Source: Bacteroidales bacterium (lineage in GTDB: Bacteria; Bacteroidota; Bacteroidia; Bacteroidales; UBA10428). From it: a DNA stretch of 64,000 nucleotides. Position numbers and translations under genes: made by a program. A model generated the notes under the pieces. It was not told the DNA's origin. It did no database searches and saw only the letters and a program-made list of their open reading frames with translations. The stretch lies in assembly GCA_016931575.1 (NCBI GenBank), contig JAFGEO010000101.1:1-64000 (forward strand). The letters are read 5' to 3'. Positions 34,202-43,286 of this stretch are shown piece after piece (within the stretch, counting starts at the first letter, position 1; the number at the start of each line of letters is the position of its first letter).

Positions 34202-37048
34202 TCAGAAGCCAAGAGACATCTGCTCTCCGGTCGTCCCCTGGTTTTTATCCGGCGGATCCTTCTTTGGCTTCTCTTTCGGCTTTGGCTTCTCTTTTACAGG
34301 CGAAGCCCCTTCCCCGTCGGATTCCGGCTCGCCGGGTTCATCTTCCTCCGTGTCTTCCACTTCAGCTACATCTTCCCGGACAGGTTCTTCAACCTCAAAA
34401 GGAATATCATCCTCTTCCATATCCTGGTCTGCATCTTCGGTCTCCGGGGGAAAGTCTTCCTCATCGTCTTCAGGTTCCCCATCAGGCCCAAAAGGATTCG
34501 TTTCCTCTTTAAACCTTACCGGTTCCAGCTCTTCAACCGATTTGATCTGAAAGTTTGACAGGCGCTTACCCTTGGCTTTAAATCCTTTCACTGCAATAAA
34601 GGGTTCCACATCCAGTTCTTCGGCTTCCCTGTCCTTGTGCTTGCCTCCGAAAATAAGTCGGAACAGAGGATAATCTTCTGCCGAGAGGTGCACAAACTCC
34701 ACTTTCGTGTCATCCGGAAGGTAATACTGTGGTTTTCCGTTCAGGTCGGCAACAAAACGTTTCACATAGTGGTAATTTTGTTTTACATCGAGATACACAG
34801 CGGTATACACTTTCTCTGCCACATACTTCTCCATCATGACGATACCCTCATCAAAGTGAGTCATCAGTTCCGGTTTATACGTGCAGCACATCCCTGAATC
34901 ATAGAAGACAATGATCCTGTCAACTGTCTGGAACTCACCGATGTAATTGCCCCGAGCCTCGGTATTGAGCCGCTGGACTTCCGTGTCGAACCAAATTTTC
35001 TGTCCCCCGAGGGTAGACCCGATTTTTTCCTTCAGCTCAATGCGGTGGATGGCATACTTCGTGAGAATATTACCCATGGAGTTCTTTCCCTTGATTGCCA
35101 GCTGGCTGAAGTCGTAATCGAAATGGAGGTTGCGAAGCCTGGGCCTGGGTTTTAAAGAAATCTTAAGAATTTCAGCCTCTCCATTGGGATTGGAAGTAAG
35201 GTGCAGGATTTTTGAACCTTCAGAACCTTTGGAAAGATCGTATTCCTTATCACGGGTCAGACCGGTAATGGAACAACGCTTGGCCATAATGGCACCTTTC
35301 ATGCCGTCGCGATAGACGACGTTATAGATGGTGCGTGAGTCGTTCTTCCTGAAAACGGCCACATGAATAATATCTTTTCCGACGAAAGCCTTGTCGGCCA
35401 CTTTCGATATCAGGTACTTGCCATCGCCCCGGATAACAATGATATCATCAATATCGGAACAGTCGCAGACAAATTCTTCTTTCCTCAACCCCGTTCCGAT
35501 AAAGCCTTCTTCGCGATTGACGTAAAGCCTGGCATTTGCAACGACAACGTGGGTTGCCTCAATGGTGTCAAAGCTTCTGATCTCAGTTTTTCGTTCCCTG
35601 TTCTTACTGTACTTCTTCTTGATCTGCTTGATATAATTGATGGTGTATGGAACGATGTGCCTGATGTGATTCTTTATCTCCTCCATTTCAACTTCCAGGC
35701 CTTTGATGTGATCATCGGCTTTAAAGGAGCTGTACTTTGAAATGCGCTTGATGGGTATATTGGACAGGCGGATCAGGTCCTCGCGGGTCACCTCTCTCCT
35801 TAGGTTAACGACAAAGGGTTTCAGGCTTTCATCAATGGTCTCGAGGATCTCCTCTTCAGTTTTACAGGTCTTGATGTGCTCATAGAGTTCATTTTCTATG
35901 AAGATCCTCTCCAATGAAAACAGGTGCCATTCTTCGTTCAGCTCGTCCAGCCGGATCTCCAGCTCCTTCATCAGAAGTTCCCGGGTATGATCGGCTGAAT
36001 GCCTGAGAATGTCAGAGACACCGATAAAATGAGGCTTGTTATCCTCTATGACGCAGGTGTTGGGTGAAACAGACACTTCACAATCTGTAAAGGCATAAAG
36101 CGCATCAATGGTTTTATCCGGGGATACGCCGGCCGCCAGGCTGATGAGGATCTCAACATTTGCGGCAGTGTTATCATCGATCTTTTTAATTTTGATCTTG
36201 CCCTTCTCATTCGCTTTGACGATGGACTCAATCAGCGAACCCGTGGTCTTTCCAAAGGGAATTTCCGTAATGGAAAGGGTTTTATTGTCGATTTTCGAAA
36301 TTTTCGCGCGAATCTTAACCGCCCCGCCCCGTATTCCGTCATTGTATTTAGACACATCCACCATACCCCCCGTAGGAAAATCGGGATAGAGTTCGAAAGG
36401 TTTTCCTTCGAGGTAAGCTATGGAAGCATCACACAGTTCGATGAAATTATGGGGTAGTATTTTAGATGCCAGTCCAACAGCGATTCCCTCCACGCCCTGC
36501 ATAAGCAACAGAGGAAATTTCACCGGAAGCGTGATGGGCTCTTTGTTCCTGCCGTCGTAGCTAAGTTTCCATTCCGTGGTTTTGGGGTTGAACACCACGT
36601 CGATGGCAAACTTTGTAAGGCGCGCCTCAATGTAACGGGGAGCTGCAGATCCGTCACCCGTAAGCAGGTTCCCCCAGTTTCCCTGGCAGTCAATCAGGAG
36701 ATCCTTTTGTCCAAGCTGCACCAGGGCATCGCCTATGGAAGCATCGCCATGAGGGTGATACTGCATGGTATAACCTATGACATTGGCAACCTTATTGTAG
36801 CGGCCGTCATCCATCCTCCGCATGGCATGAAGAATCCTGCGCTGAACCGGTTTCAGTCCGTCATCAATATGAGGAACGGCACGTTCCAGGATAACGTAGG
36901 ATGCATAATCAAGGAACCAATCCTGATACATCCCTGAAAGCTTGGTGACATGCGTTGATTTTTGATGTTCTGCCAGCTCAGACTGAACACCGTTCTTATC
37001 CTCCTCTTCAGGTAATCCTTCTATCTTATCAATCTCTTCCTGGCTCAT
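34202..37048 (-). CDS. parC: DNA topoisomerase IV subunit A with acidic C-terminal tail
   Basis: 948 residues. The breakage-reunion domain starts about residue 34. The catalytic tyrosine is Tyr139 in SAAPRYIEARL. The sequence QYHPHGDASIGDAL precedes it. The last ~100 residues are highly acidic (DDEEDFPPETEDADQDMEED) and end in a Lys/Pro-rich stretch and MSLGF. The beta-pinwheel is represented by strands in the region 500-840. It relaxes and decatenates DNA with ParE. The ATG is 10 bases after the parE stop. Confidence 0.9.
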   Translation of the reverse strand: MSQEEIDKIEGLPEEEDKNGVQSELAEHQKSTHVTKLSGMYQDWFLDYASYVILERAVPHIDDGLKPVQRRILHAMRRMDDGRYNKVANVIGYTMQYHPHGDASIGDALVQLGQKDLLIDCQGNWGNLLTGDGSAAPRYIEARLTKFAIDVVFNPKTTEWKLSYDGRNKEPITLPVKFPLLLMQGVEGIAVGLASKILPHNFIELCDASIAYLEGKPFELYPDFPTGGMVDVSKYNDGIRGGAVKIRAKISKIDNKTLSITEIPFGKTTGSLIESIVKANEKGKIKIKKIDDNTAANVEILISLAAGVSPDKTIDALYAFTDCEVSVSPNTCVIEDNKPHFIGVSDILRHSADHTRELLMKELEIRLDELNEEWHLFSLERIFIENELYEHIKTCKTEEEILETIDESLKPFVVNLRREVTREDLIRLSNIPIKRISKYSSFKADDHIKGLEVEMEEIKNHIRHIVPYTINYIKQIKKKYSKNRERKTEIRSFDTIEATHVVVANARLYVNREEGFIGTGLRKEEFVCDCSDIDDIIVIRGDGKYLISKVADKAFVGKDIIHVAVFRKNDSRTIYNVVYRDGMKGAIMAKRCSITGLTRDKEYDLSKGSEGSKILHLTSNPNGEAEILKISLKPRPRLRNLHFDYDFSQLAIKGKNSMGNILTKYAIHRIELKEKIGSTLGGQKIWFDTEVQRLNTEARGNYIGEFQTVDRIIVFYDSGMCCTYKPELMTHFDEGIVMMEKYVAEKVYTAVYLDVKQNYHYVKRFVADLNGKPQYYLPDDTKVEFVHLSAEDYPLFRLIFGGKHKDREAEELDVEPFIAVKGFKAKGKRLSNFQIKSVEELEPVRFKEETNPFGPDGEPEDDEEDFPPETEDADQDMEEDDIPFEVEEPVREDVAEVEDTEEDEPGEPESDGEGASPVKEKPKPKEKPKKDPPDKNQGTTGEQMSLGF

Positions 37049-37058
37049 TCATGCATAT

Positions 37059-38900
37059 TTATATCTCAACAAGATCTTCCTCGACTCTCAGATTATCAAT
37101 GATGAATTCCTGTCGCTCCGGTGTGTTTTTTCCCATGAAGAAAGGCAGCATGGAACTGATCGAATCTTCCTTTTTCAGGCTTACCGGCTCGAGGCGCATA
37201 TCCTTACCAATGAAATGTTGAAACTCATCCGGTGAAATTTCACCCAGCCCCTTGAAACGGGTGATTTCCGGATTGGTGCCAAGCTTGATTATGGCCGCCT
37301 GTTTTTCCTCGTCGCTGTAGCAATAGATGGTGGTCTTCTTATTCCGGACCCTGAACAAGGGAGTTTGCAGGATGTATACATGTCCCCTGCGGACAAGTTC
37401 CGGGAAGAACTGCAGGAAAAAAGTCAGCAGCAGCAGGCGGATATGCATGCCATCCACATCGGCATCTGTAGCGATCACTACGTTATGGTAGCGCAGGTTA
37501 TCTATCTCTTCTTCAATGTTCAGAGCCGCCTGCAGAAGATTGAACTCTTCATTTTCGTAGACGATCTTTTTTGTCAGGCCAAACGAATTCAAAGGTTTCC
37601 CTTTCAGACTGAACACCGCCTGGGTGTTCACATCACGTGATTTGGTAATGGAACCGCTGGCCGAGTCACCCTCGGTAATGAATATCGTGGATTCCAGTTT
37701 GCGGTCATCCTTGGTGTTCAGATGAACCCGGCAGTCACGGAGCTTTTTGTTATGCAGGCTTACTTTTTTAGCCCTCTCCCTCGCGAGTTTCTGAATGCCG
37801 GATATTGCTTTGCGCTCTTTTTCAGCTTCTATGATCTTCCGATGGACCGCGTCGGCAGTTTCGCTGTGCCTATGGAGGTAATCATCCAGCTCCTTCTTGA
37901 TGAAATCATTGATAAATCTGGAGACGGAAGGCCCTTTTGGCCCCATGTCCTTCGATCCTAATTTCGTTTTGGTCTGAGACTCAAAAACCGGTTCCTCAAC
38001 CTTAATGCTGATAGCAACAATGATGGAAGCCCGGATATCGGAAGGATCAAAACTTTTGTTAAAGAACTCCCTGATGGTTTTGACATACGCCTCACGGAAA
38101 GCCTGCAGGTGTGTCCCTCCCTGAGTGGTATTCTGCCCGTTGACGAAGGTAAAATAAGTTTCACCGTACTGATTCCCGTGTGTCAGTGCAACCTCAATAT
38201 CATCCCCTTTCAGGTAAATGACGGGGTACAGGCCTTCCGAACTCATATTTTCCTCAAGGAGGTCCAAAAGACCGTTCTTAGAAATATATTTAACACCGTT
38301 CAGGTTGATGACCAGTCCTGCATTCAGGTAAGTATAATTACGAACCATGGCCTCAACATAGTCTTCGATAAAACGGTAATTACCGAACAGACCCGAATCC
38401 GGGACAAATTCAACAGAGGTTCCGTTTTTTTCTTCAGTAGACACTTCCTGATCTTCGTTCACTACTTCTCCTTCCGAGAAATAGATGGCTTTCATCTTTC
38501 CGTCCCTGAATGCTTTAATATCAAAACGGGTTGAAAGGGCATTTACAGCCTTGATACCTACCCCGTTCAAACCAACCGACTTTTTAAAGACTTCTGAATC
38601 GTATTTTGCACCCGTATTCATCCTGGAAGCGACATCCTTCAGCTTGCCCAGGGGAATACCCCGTCCGTAATCACGGATCGAGACTGTATTCTCATTGATC
38701 GTAATATCGATTGCCTTTCCAAAACCCATCATAAACTCATCGATGGAGTTGTCAAGGACTTCCTTAACAAGGATATATATCCCGTCATCCTTGGAAGAAC
38801 CGTCCCCCAGCTTCCCGATGTACATGCCCGGACGCCTGCGGATATGCTCCTTCCAATCGAGCGTACGTATACTATCTTCTGAATAATTTGCCACCGACAT
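37059..38900 (-). CDS. parE: DNA topoisomerase IV subunit B
   Basis: 613 residues from the ATG at 38900; the codon two before it is TTG and is not needed. The GHKL ATPase domain shows [28 protein letters not shown] and [10 protein letters not shown]. The TOPRIM part shows [10 protein letters not shown] and [19 protein letters not shown]. It supplies the ATP-driven gate of topoisomerase IV and is followed 10 bases later by parC. A TATATTTG box lies about 18 bases upstream. Confidence 0.93.
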   Translation of the reverse strand: MSVANYSEDSIRTLDWKEHIRRRPGMYIGKLGDGSSKDDGIYILVKEVLDNSIDEFMMGFGKAIDITINENTVSIRDYGRGIPLGKLKDVASRMNTGAKYDSEVFKKSVGLNGVGIKAVNALSTRFDIKAFRDGKMKAIYFSEGEVVNEDQEVSTEEKNGTSVEFVPDSGLFGNYRFIEDYVEAMVRNYTYLNAGLVINLNGVKYISKNGLLDLLEENMSSEGLYPVIYLKGDDIEVALTHGNQYGETYFTFVNGQNTTQGGTHLQAFREAYVKTIREFFNKSFDPSDIRASIIVAISIKVEEPVFESQTKTKLGSKDMGPKGPSVSRFINDFIKKELDDYLHRHSETADAVHRKIIEAEKERKAISGIQKLARERAKKVSLHNKKLRDCRVHLNTKDDRKLESTIFITEGDSASGSITKSRDVNTQAVFSLKGKPLNSFGLTKKIVYENEEFNLLQAALNIEEEIDNLRYHNVVIATDADVDGMHIRLLLLTFFLQFFPELVRRGHVYILQTPLFRVRNKKTTIYCYSDEEKQAAIIKLGTNPEITRFKGLGEISPDEFQHFIGKDMRLEPVSLKKEDSISSMLPFFMGKNTPERQEFIIDNLRVEEDLVEI

Positions 38901-38917
38901 AATCAAACGCTTTGCAG

Positions 38918-38925
38918 CAAATATA
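38918..38925 (-). promoter_or_regulatory. -7 box (TATATTTG) for parE-parC
   Basis: The minus strand has TATATTTG, an exact TAnnTTTG match, about 18 bases before the parE ATG. The predicted leader is only about ten bases long. No clear -33 TTTG is seen. Confidence 0.55.
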
Positions 38926-39014
38926 GAGATAAAGCCGAAGCCCGGAGAATTTCTTTTTCAACCCGAAATTAACAGGTCCCGTTGTTGATTTGTTAGTAAA
39001 TGACTTAGGGTGTT

Positions 39015-39049
39015 AAAAAAAGAAGCCCCGACTGTTGGGTCAGGGCTTC
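39015..39049 (-). terminator. Strong intrinsic terminator
   Basis: On the minus strand GAAGCCCTGAC pairs with GTCGGGGCTTC over 11 bp (one G-U pair), with a six-base loop and a run of seven U residues. It lies 250 bases beyond the lysS stop and may end lysS or the short RNA. Confidence 0.88.
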
Positions 39050-39080
39050 GGGTGTCAATCAATCAATAACTTAAAATTAG
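39015..39080 (-). ncRNA. Candidate short RNA between lysS and parE
   Basis: A promoter with TTTG, 20-base spacing and TATATTTG ends at 39086 on the minus strand. A strong terminator follows at 39015-39049. The predicted RNA runs from about 39080 to 39015, roughly 65 bases, and contains no ORF. The terminator stem makes most of its 3' half. It could be a small RNA, or the end of an untranslated piece of lysS transcript. Confidence 0.4.
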
Positions 39081-39085
39081 CTGAT

Positions 39086-39117
39086 CAAATATATTAAATC
39101 TTTACCTGAGATGCAAA
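39086..39117 (-). promoter_or_regulatory. Full Bacteroidota promoter for the short RNA
   Basis: TTTG at 39114-39117 (minus strand) and TATATTTG at 39086-39093 are separated by 20 bases, the normal spacing of Bacteroidota promoters. The -33 box overlaps a second TATATTTG at 39114-39121. This is the only promoter in the window where both elements are clear. Confidence 0.6.
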
Positions 39118-39299
39118 TATATATTAATGAAGGTGTTATGAATAATACTTCAAACTCCGGCATTATAGAAAGCGGTGATCTGGGATATCTGCGGGAAATG
39201 TTGAAAAACTGATTAGCCGAAGAGTCGATGAGTTTGAGTCGATCCTCCTGCCCGGGCAGCTGTATTTTTGATCGTGGATTTTTCTTCCTGCTAAATAAC

Positions 39300-41003
39300 T
39301 TAAACTAAAGAAACTATCAAGCCCTCGTCCTTCTTCTCCACATCAATAAGATGGTGTTTGCGAAGACCCTTAATGGCCAGGTCCCACTTCTTGTTGCTTA
39401 GTCCGGTCTGGTCTTTGAGCACATTCAATTCAAGTGGGGAATTATCTTTTAACAGGTCATATACGAGCTTTTCCTCCTCATTTAGCTTAACGGCTTTTCT
39501 TTCAGGTTTCATTTGTGGGAAGAACAGGACATCCTGGATGCTCGGCTGGTTGGTCATCAGCATGGTAAGCCTGTCTATCCCGATGCCCATTCCGGAGGTT
39601 GGGGGCATGCCATACTCAAGTGCGCGGACGAAATCCATATCGATAAACATGGCCTCGTCATCCCCCTTCTCCGAGAGCTTAAGCTGATCCTGGAAACGCT
39701 CCAGCTGGTCGATGGGGTCGTTCAGCTCGGAGTAGGCATTACACAGTTCTTTTCCGTTTACGATCAGCTCGAAACGCTCGGTGAGCTCCGGATCTTCACG
39801 GTGCTTTTTGCAGAGGGGCGACATCTCCACCGGGTAATCGTAGATGAAAGTAGGTTGTATCAGATGGTCTTCGACTTTCTCGCCAAAGAGCTCATCAATC
39901 AGCTTGCCTTTACCCATGGTCTCGTCCACCTCTACATGCAGTATTTTGCAGACCTCGCGCAGCTGCTTCTCATCCATGCCGGCAATGTTTATGCCGGTAT
40001 ATTTTTCGATGGATCCGATCATGGTAAGCTTTTCGAACTTGCCGAAGTCAATGACTTTATCACCCACCTGAACCTCTGTCTTCCCGTGCAGGTCCATGGC
40101 CACTTTCTTCAGCATTTCAGCAGTAAAGTCCATCATCCAGTTGTAGTCCTTATACGCAACATAGATCTCCATGACCGTGAACTCCGGGTTATGGGAACGG
40201 TCCATACCCTCGTTCCGGAAGTCCTTTGAAAATTCGTACACACCCTCATATCCCCCAACGATCAACCGCTTGAGGTAAAGTTCATTGGCAATACGCAGGT
40301 AGAGCGGAATATCCAGTGAATTATGATGGGTGATGAATGGCCGCGCTGCGGCACCCCCGGGAATGGATTGAAGCACCGGGGTTTCCACTTCCAGGTAGCC
40401 TTTCGAATTAAACAGTTCGCGCATGCTGGTGTAGATCTGTGTCCGCTTACGGAACAGCTCCCTGACTTTCGGATTTACCACCAGGTCGACATAGCGCTGA
40501 CGGTAGCGAAATTCCGGATCGGTAACGGCATCGTAAACCTTCCCGTCTTTTTCCTTCACGATCGGCAAGGGTCGGATGGATTTGGAGAGTACGGTCAGTT
40601 CCTTAACATGTACGGAGATCTCCCCCATCTGGGTGATAAAAACAAATCCCCGGACACCGATAAAGTCACCGATATCCAGCAGCTTTTTGAAAACGGTAGT
40701 GTAGAGCGTGGTATCCTCTCCCTCACAAATGTCATCGCGACTGATGTACAACTGCATGCGACCCTTCTCATCCTGTATCTCGGCAAAAGAAGCTTTCCCC
40801 ATGATGCGCTTGCTCATCAGCCTGCCGGCGATGATCACATCCTGCAGGTTGTTTTTCTCCGCATCGTATTCCTTTTTAATCTGCTTTGAGTTGCTGTTAA
40901 CAGGAAACATGGCTGCGGGGTACGGATTGATCCCCAGCTTACGCAATTCTTCCAGAGATTGTCTCCTGAATAGTTCCTGCTCGCTTAATTCCAAATGGCT
41001 CAT
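39300..41003 (-). CDS. lysS: Lysyl-tRNA synthetase (class II)
   Basis: 567 residues from the ATG at 41003 ([20 protein letters not shown]). An in-frame open stretch extends upstream to 41369 but covers the thioredoxin-like gene and does not resemble LysS. An OB-fold anticodon domain comes first, then class II motifs such as [20 protein letters not shown] and [16 protein letters not shown]. The C-terminal ~70 residues after [16 protein letters not shown] are an extra small domain seen in Bacteroidota LysS. It attaches lysine to tRNA-Lys. A TATCTTTG box lies 26 bases upstream. Confidence 0.95.
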   Translation of the reverse strand: MSHLELSEQELFRRQSLEELRKLGINPYPAAMFPVNSNSKQIKKEYDAEKNNLQDVIIAGRLMSKRIMGKASFAEIQDEKGRMQLYISRDDICEGEDTTLYTTVFKKLLDIGDFIGVRGFVFITQMGEISVHVKELTVLSKSIRPLPIVKEKDGKVYDAVTDPEFRYRQRYVDLVVNPKVRELFRKRTQIYTSMRELFNSKGYLEVETPVLQSIPGGAAARPFITHHNSLDIPLYLRIANELYLKRLIVGGYEGVYEFSKDFRNEGMDRSHNPEFTVMEIYVAYKDYNWMMDFTAEMLKKVAMDLHGKTEVQVGDKVIDFGKFEKLTMIGSIEKYTGINIAGMDEKQLREVCKILHVEVDETMGKGKLIDELFGEKVEDHLIQPTFIYDYPVEMSPLCKKHREDPELTERFELIVNGKELCNAYSELNDPIDQLERFQDQLKLSEKGDDEAMFIDMDFVRALEYGMPPTSGMGIGIDRLTMLMTNQPSIQDVLFFPQMKPERKAVKLNEEEKLVYDLLKDNSPLELNVLKDQTGLSNKKWDLAIKGLRKHHLIDVEKKDEGLIVSLV

Positions 41004-41028
41004 CGATATGCTGTTTTCAAAATATCTG

Positions 41029-41036
41029 CAAAGATA
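41029..41036 (-). promoter_or_regulatory. -7 box (TATCTTTG) for lysS
   Basis: An exact TAnnTTTG match on the minus strand, about 26 bases upstream of the lysS ATG at 41003. It supports that start over the longer in-frame extension. Confidence 0.55.
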
Positions 41037-41140
41037 GAAAATATCCGGGGAGTTGGAATGGTGGGAAATTGAAAGATAGTGGGACCTGGCAGATTGTGCA
41101 AAAATTGAATGAAAGGTGTCCAGGCATCCAGGTTTCCGGC

Positions 41141-41449
41141 TTATTCCCGAAGTTGGTTGAGGATGTTTTTCAATTTGGTGAAATCCAGGTATGCCCCTTC
41201 CTTGTATTGCTCCCTTCCCTGGTAAAAAACTTTGGTGACGGGAACGGTAAAGACCATCTGGGCTCCGGATAGATGGGGATTTTCCTGAAGGTCGATCACC
41301 TTTAATCCCACCTTCATCTCTTCTGCCAGAGATTGCAATTTTGGAAGATGCACATGGCATACCCCGCAACTTTCCAATTTAAAATAGAGGATGGCTACTT
41401 CGTGGCCGCCGATCCAGTTGTTGAGTTCCTGTTCACTTAGCTGGCTCAT
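41141..41449 (-). CDS. Thioredoxin-like protein
   Basis: 102 residues with a CGVC motif near residue 28 in [18 protein letters not shown], a conserved cis-Pro in [10 protein letters not shown], and the usual thioredoxin length. It lacks a signal peptide, so it is cytoplasmic. CGVC rather than CGPC suggests a thioredoxin-fold protein with altered redox properties. It is followed by lysS on the same strand and is divergent from lipA. Confidence 0.85.
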   Translation of the reverse strand: MSQLSEQELNNWIGGHEVAILYFKLESCGVCHVHLPKLQSLAEEMKVGLKVIDLQENPHLSGAQMVFTVPVTKVFYQGREQYKEGAYLDFTKLKNILNQLRE

Positions 41450-41477
41450 CCTTCAAAAATATGAAAGATTTTGTCAG

Positions 41478-41520
41478 ATTTTACTCATCGGATGACTTGG
41501 AGTCATCCGATGAGTAAAAT
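41478..41520. repeat. Perfect 20-bp inverted repeat
   Basis: ATTTTACTCATCGGATGACT (41478-41497) is exactly complementary to the right arm (41501-41520) around the loop TGG. It lies between the divergent thioredoxin-like and lipA genes, so it is not a simple 3' terminator of either. It may be an operator, a REP-like element or a bidirectional terminator. Confidence 0.7.
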
Positions 41521-41579
41521 TTTAAACTCAAAAAAAGTTTAGCCTGTAAGAAATCAGGAATTATCCCTGAACATTTCAC

Positions 41580-41587
41580 TAGTTTTG
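41580..41587 (+). promoter_or_regulatory. -7 box (TAGTTTTG) for lipA
   Basis: TAGTTTTG matches TAnnTTTG and lies about 17 bases upstream of the lipA ATG. It is downstream of the 20-bp inverted repeat at 41478-41520, so that repeat could influence the promoter. Confidence 0.5.
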
Positions 41588-41604
41588 TATCAAAAATCAC
41601 AAGC

Positions 41605-42465
41605 ATGGATATCCGAGACAAGCGACCCCGATTACCCCACTGGATGAAAGTGCCGCTTCCGCACGGCGAAGATTATTCGCGGGTAAAGAACCTGGTGCTC
41701 CGCCAGAAGCTGAATACCATTTGTGTCAGCGGAAACTGTCCGAACAAAGGGGAATGCTGGAGTGCCGGCACCGCCACCTTCATGATCCTCGGTGAGAAAT
41801 GTACCCGTAACTGCAAATTCTGCCAGGTGCATACCCTGAAACCTGATGAGGTGGATTGGGACGAGCCTGCCCGCCTGGCTGAGACAATCAAAGCCCTAAA
41901 CCTGAAGCATGCCGTGATCACCTCCGTATGCCGCGATGAACTGGCGGATGGCGGCGCACAATTCTGGGCCACCACGATCCGCACGCTTAAAGAGGTCAAT
42001 CCGGAACTTACCATGGAGGTCCTGATCCCGGATTTCAGACGGGGAAACCATGCCCTCGACCTGGTGATCGCTGAAAAACCGGAAGTCATCTCACATAATA
42101 TCGAGACCGTCAAACGCCTTACTCCTGAAGTGCGTTCCATGTCGCGTTATGACCATAGTCTTGAAGTACTTGAGTATATCGCCCAATCAGGCTTGGTCCC
42201 TAAATCGGGCCTGATGATGGGCATGGGCGAAACAGAAGAGGAAGTCCTTGAGGCCATGGAGGACCTGGTGAAGATCGGCGTAAAAGTCTTCACGGTCGGG
42301 CAATACCTTCAACCCTCCGCTAAGCATTACCCGGTAAAGGAGTATGTCCACCCCGATGTCTTCGCCCGCCTGAAGGAAACCGGCCTGAAAATGGGTTTCC
42401 GATACGTAGAGAGCGGTCCGCAGGTACGCTCATCATATCATGCTGAGCAACATATCCACGCCTGA
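41605..42465 (+). CDS. lipA: Lipoyl synthase
   Basis: 286 residues. The radical SAM enzyme inserts two sulfur atoms into octanoyl groups on E2 or H proteins. Cys40, Cys45 and Cys51 (CVSGNCPNKGEC) hold the auxiliary cluster. Cys66, Cys70 and Cys73 (CTRNCKFC) hold the SAM cluster. The C-terminal RSSYHAEQH contains the serine that completes the auxiliary cluster. lipB follows 10 bases later. Confidence 0.96.
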   Translation: MDIRDKRPRLPHWMKVPLPHGEDYSRVKNLVLRQKLNTICVSGNCPNKGECWSAGTATFMILGEKCTRNCKFCQVHTLKPDEVDWDEPARLAETIKALNLKHAVITSVCRDELADGGAQFWATTIRTLKEVNPELTMEVLIPDFRRGNHALDLVIAEKPEVISHNIETVKRLTPEVRSMSRYDHSLEVLEYIAQSGLVPKSGLMMGMGETEEEVLEAMEDLVKIGVKVFTVGQYLQPSAKHYPVKEYVHPDVFARLKETGLKMGFRYVESGPQVRSSYHAEQHIHA

Positions 42466-42475
42466 TCCATTCCTG

Positions 42476-43159
42476 ATGATAAAACAAGCAGATTACATCG
42501 ACCTCGGAGTAAAAGAATATAAGGAAGCATGGGATTTCCAGGAGGACAGGCTTGCCCTGACGCTTAAACATCGCGATGAACCCGGTGGCGATTCCGATGT
42601 CGGCACACTAATACTCTGCGAGCATCCCCATGTGTACACACTGGGAAAAAGCGGACAGCAAAACAACCTCCTGATTCAGGATGAATTCCTGAAAAAAATC
42701 AATGCCACCTATTACCGGAGCAACCGGGGCGGGGATATCACGTACCATGGTCCGGGACAGATTGTGGGCTATCCCATCTTCGATCTTGAAAAACTCGGAC
42801 TGGGGGTCAAAGAATACGTTCACCGACTGGAGGAATCCATCATACGCACCCTCGCAGAATATGAGATACCTGCCCGGAGGCTTGAAGGCGCCACCGGGGT
42901 CTGGCTTGATACCGGCACACCACGGGCCAGGAAGATCTGTGCTATCGGGGTACGGGTCAGCCGTGCAATTACCATGCATGGTTTTGCGCTGAATGTGAAT
43001 ACTGACCTTTCCTATTTTTCGCATATCAATCCCTGTGGTTTTATAGACAAGGGCGTGACCTCCATCCAACAGGAGAAAGGTAACCCCATCCCATTTGAAG
43101 AAGCCAAGAATAAGGTGAAAGCGCACATCGGGGAAATCTTTGGCATCGCCATAGACTAG
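42476..43159 (+). CDS. lipB: Octanoyltransferase LipB
   Basis: 227 residues from the ATG at 42476; an ATG at 42440 would overlap lipA by 26 bases and adds 12 unconserved residues. The enzyme transfers octanoyl groups from ACP to the lipoyl domains. The motif RGGDITYHGPGQIVGYP and the catalytic pair, Lys in ARKICAIG and Cys in INPCGF, are present. It follows lipA and completes the lipoate pathway. Confidence 0.94.
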   Translation: MIKQADYIDLGVKEYKEAWDFQEDRLALTLKHRDEPGGDSDVGTLILCEHPHVYTLGKSGQQNNLLIQDEFLKKINATYYRSNRGGDITYHGPGQIVGYPIFDLEKLGLGVKEYVHRLEESIIRTLAEYEIPARRLEGATGVWLDTGTPRARKICAIGVRVSRAITMHGFALNVNTDLSYFSHINPCGFIDKGVTSIQQEKGNPIPFEEAKNKVKAHIGEIFGIAID

Positions 43160-43219
43160 CCAGCCGTAAAAATTACGTTTACCGCATGGGTTTTTTCTGA
43201 AACCCACGCGCAATTTTAC

Positions 43220-43227
43220 TACATTTG
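43220..43227 (+). promoter_or_regulatory. -7 box (TACATTTG) for recJ
   Basis: TACATTTG fits TAnnTTTG exactly and lies 59 bases upstream of the recJ ATG at 43287, giving a leader of about 50 bases. The imperfect GGGTTT/AAACCC hairpin at about 43188-43207 may be a weak terminator of lipB. Confidence 0.5.
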
Positions 43228-43286
43228 TGACTCCGATTGCATCACCGGTCAGCCTCATTATTAGTATCGCCCCTGGTTTAAGATTT

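Noticed and set aside
34202-34500. Tail of ParC taken as a separate small ORF on the plus strand
   Set aside because: The Ser/Pro-rich plus-strand frame is the complement of the acidic ParC tail; it has no start context or promoter.
39137-39211. 24-codon ORF on the plus strand in the lysS-parE gap
   Set aside because: Too short, no promoter box or motif, and partly overlaps the region just upstream of the short-RNA promoter on the other strand.
41004-41369. In-frame extension of lysS by 122 residues
   Set aside because: The residues are low-complexity Ser/Arg/Pro/Gly and do not resemble LysS. They overlap the thioredoxin-like gene on the same strand, and a -7 box sits within the extension at 41029.
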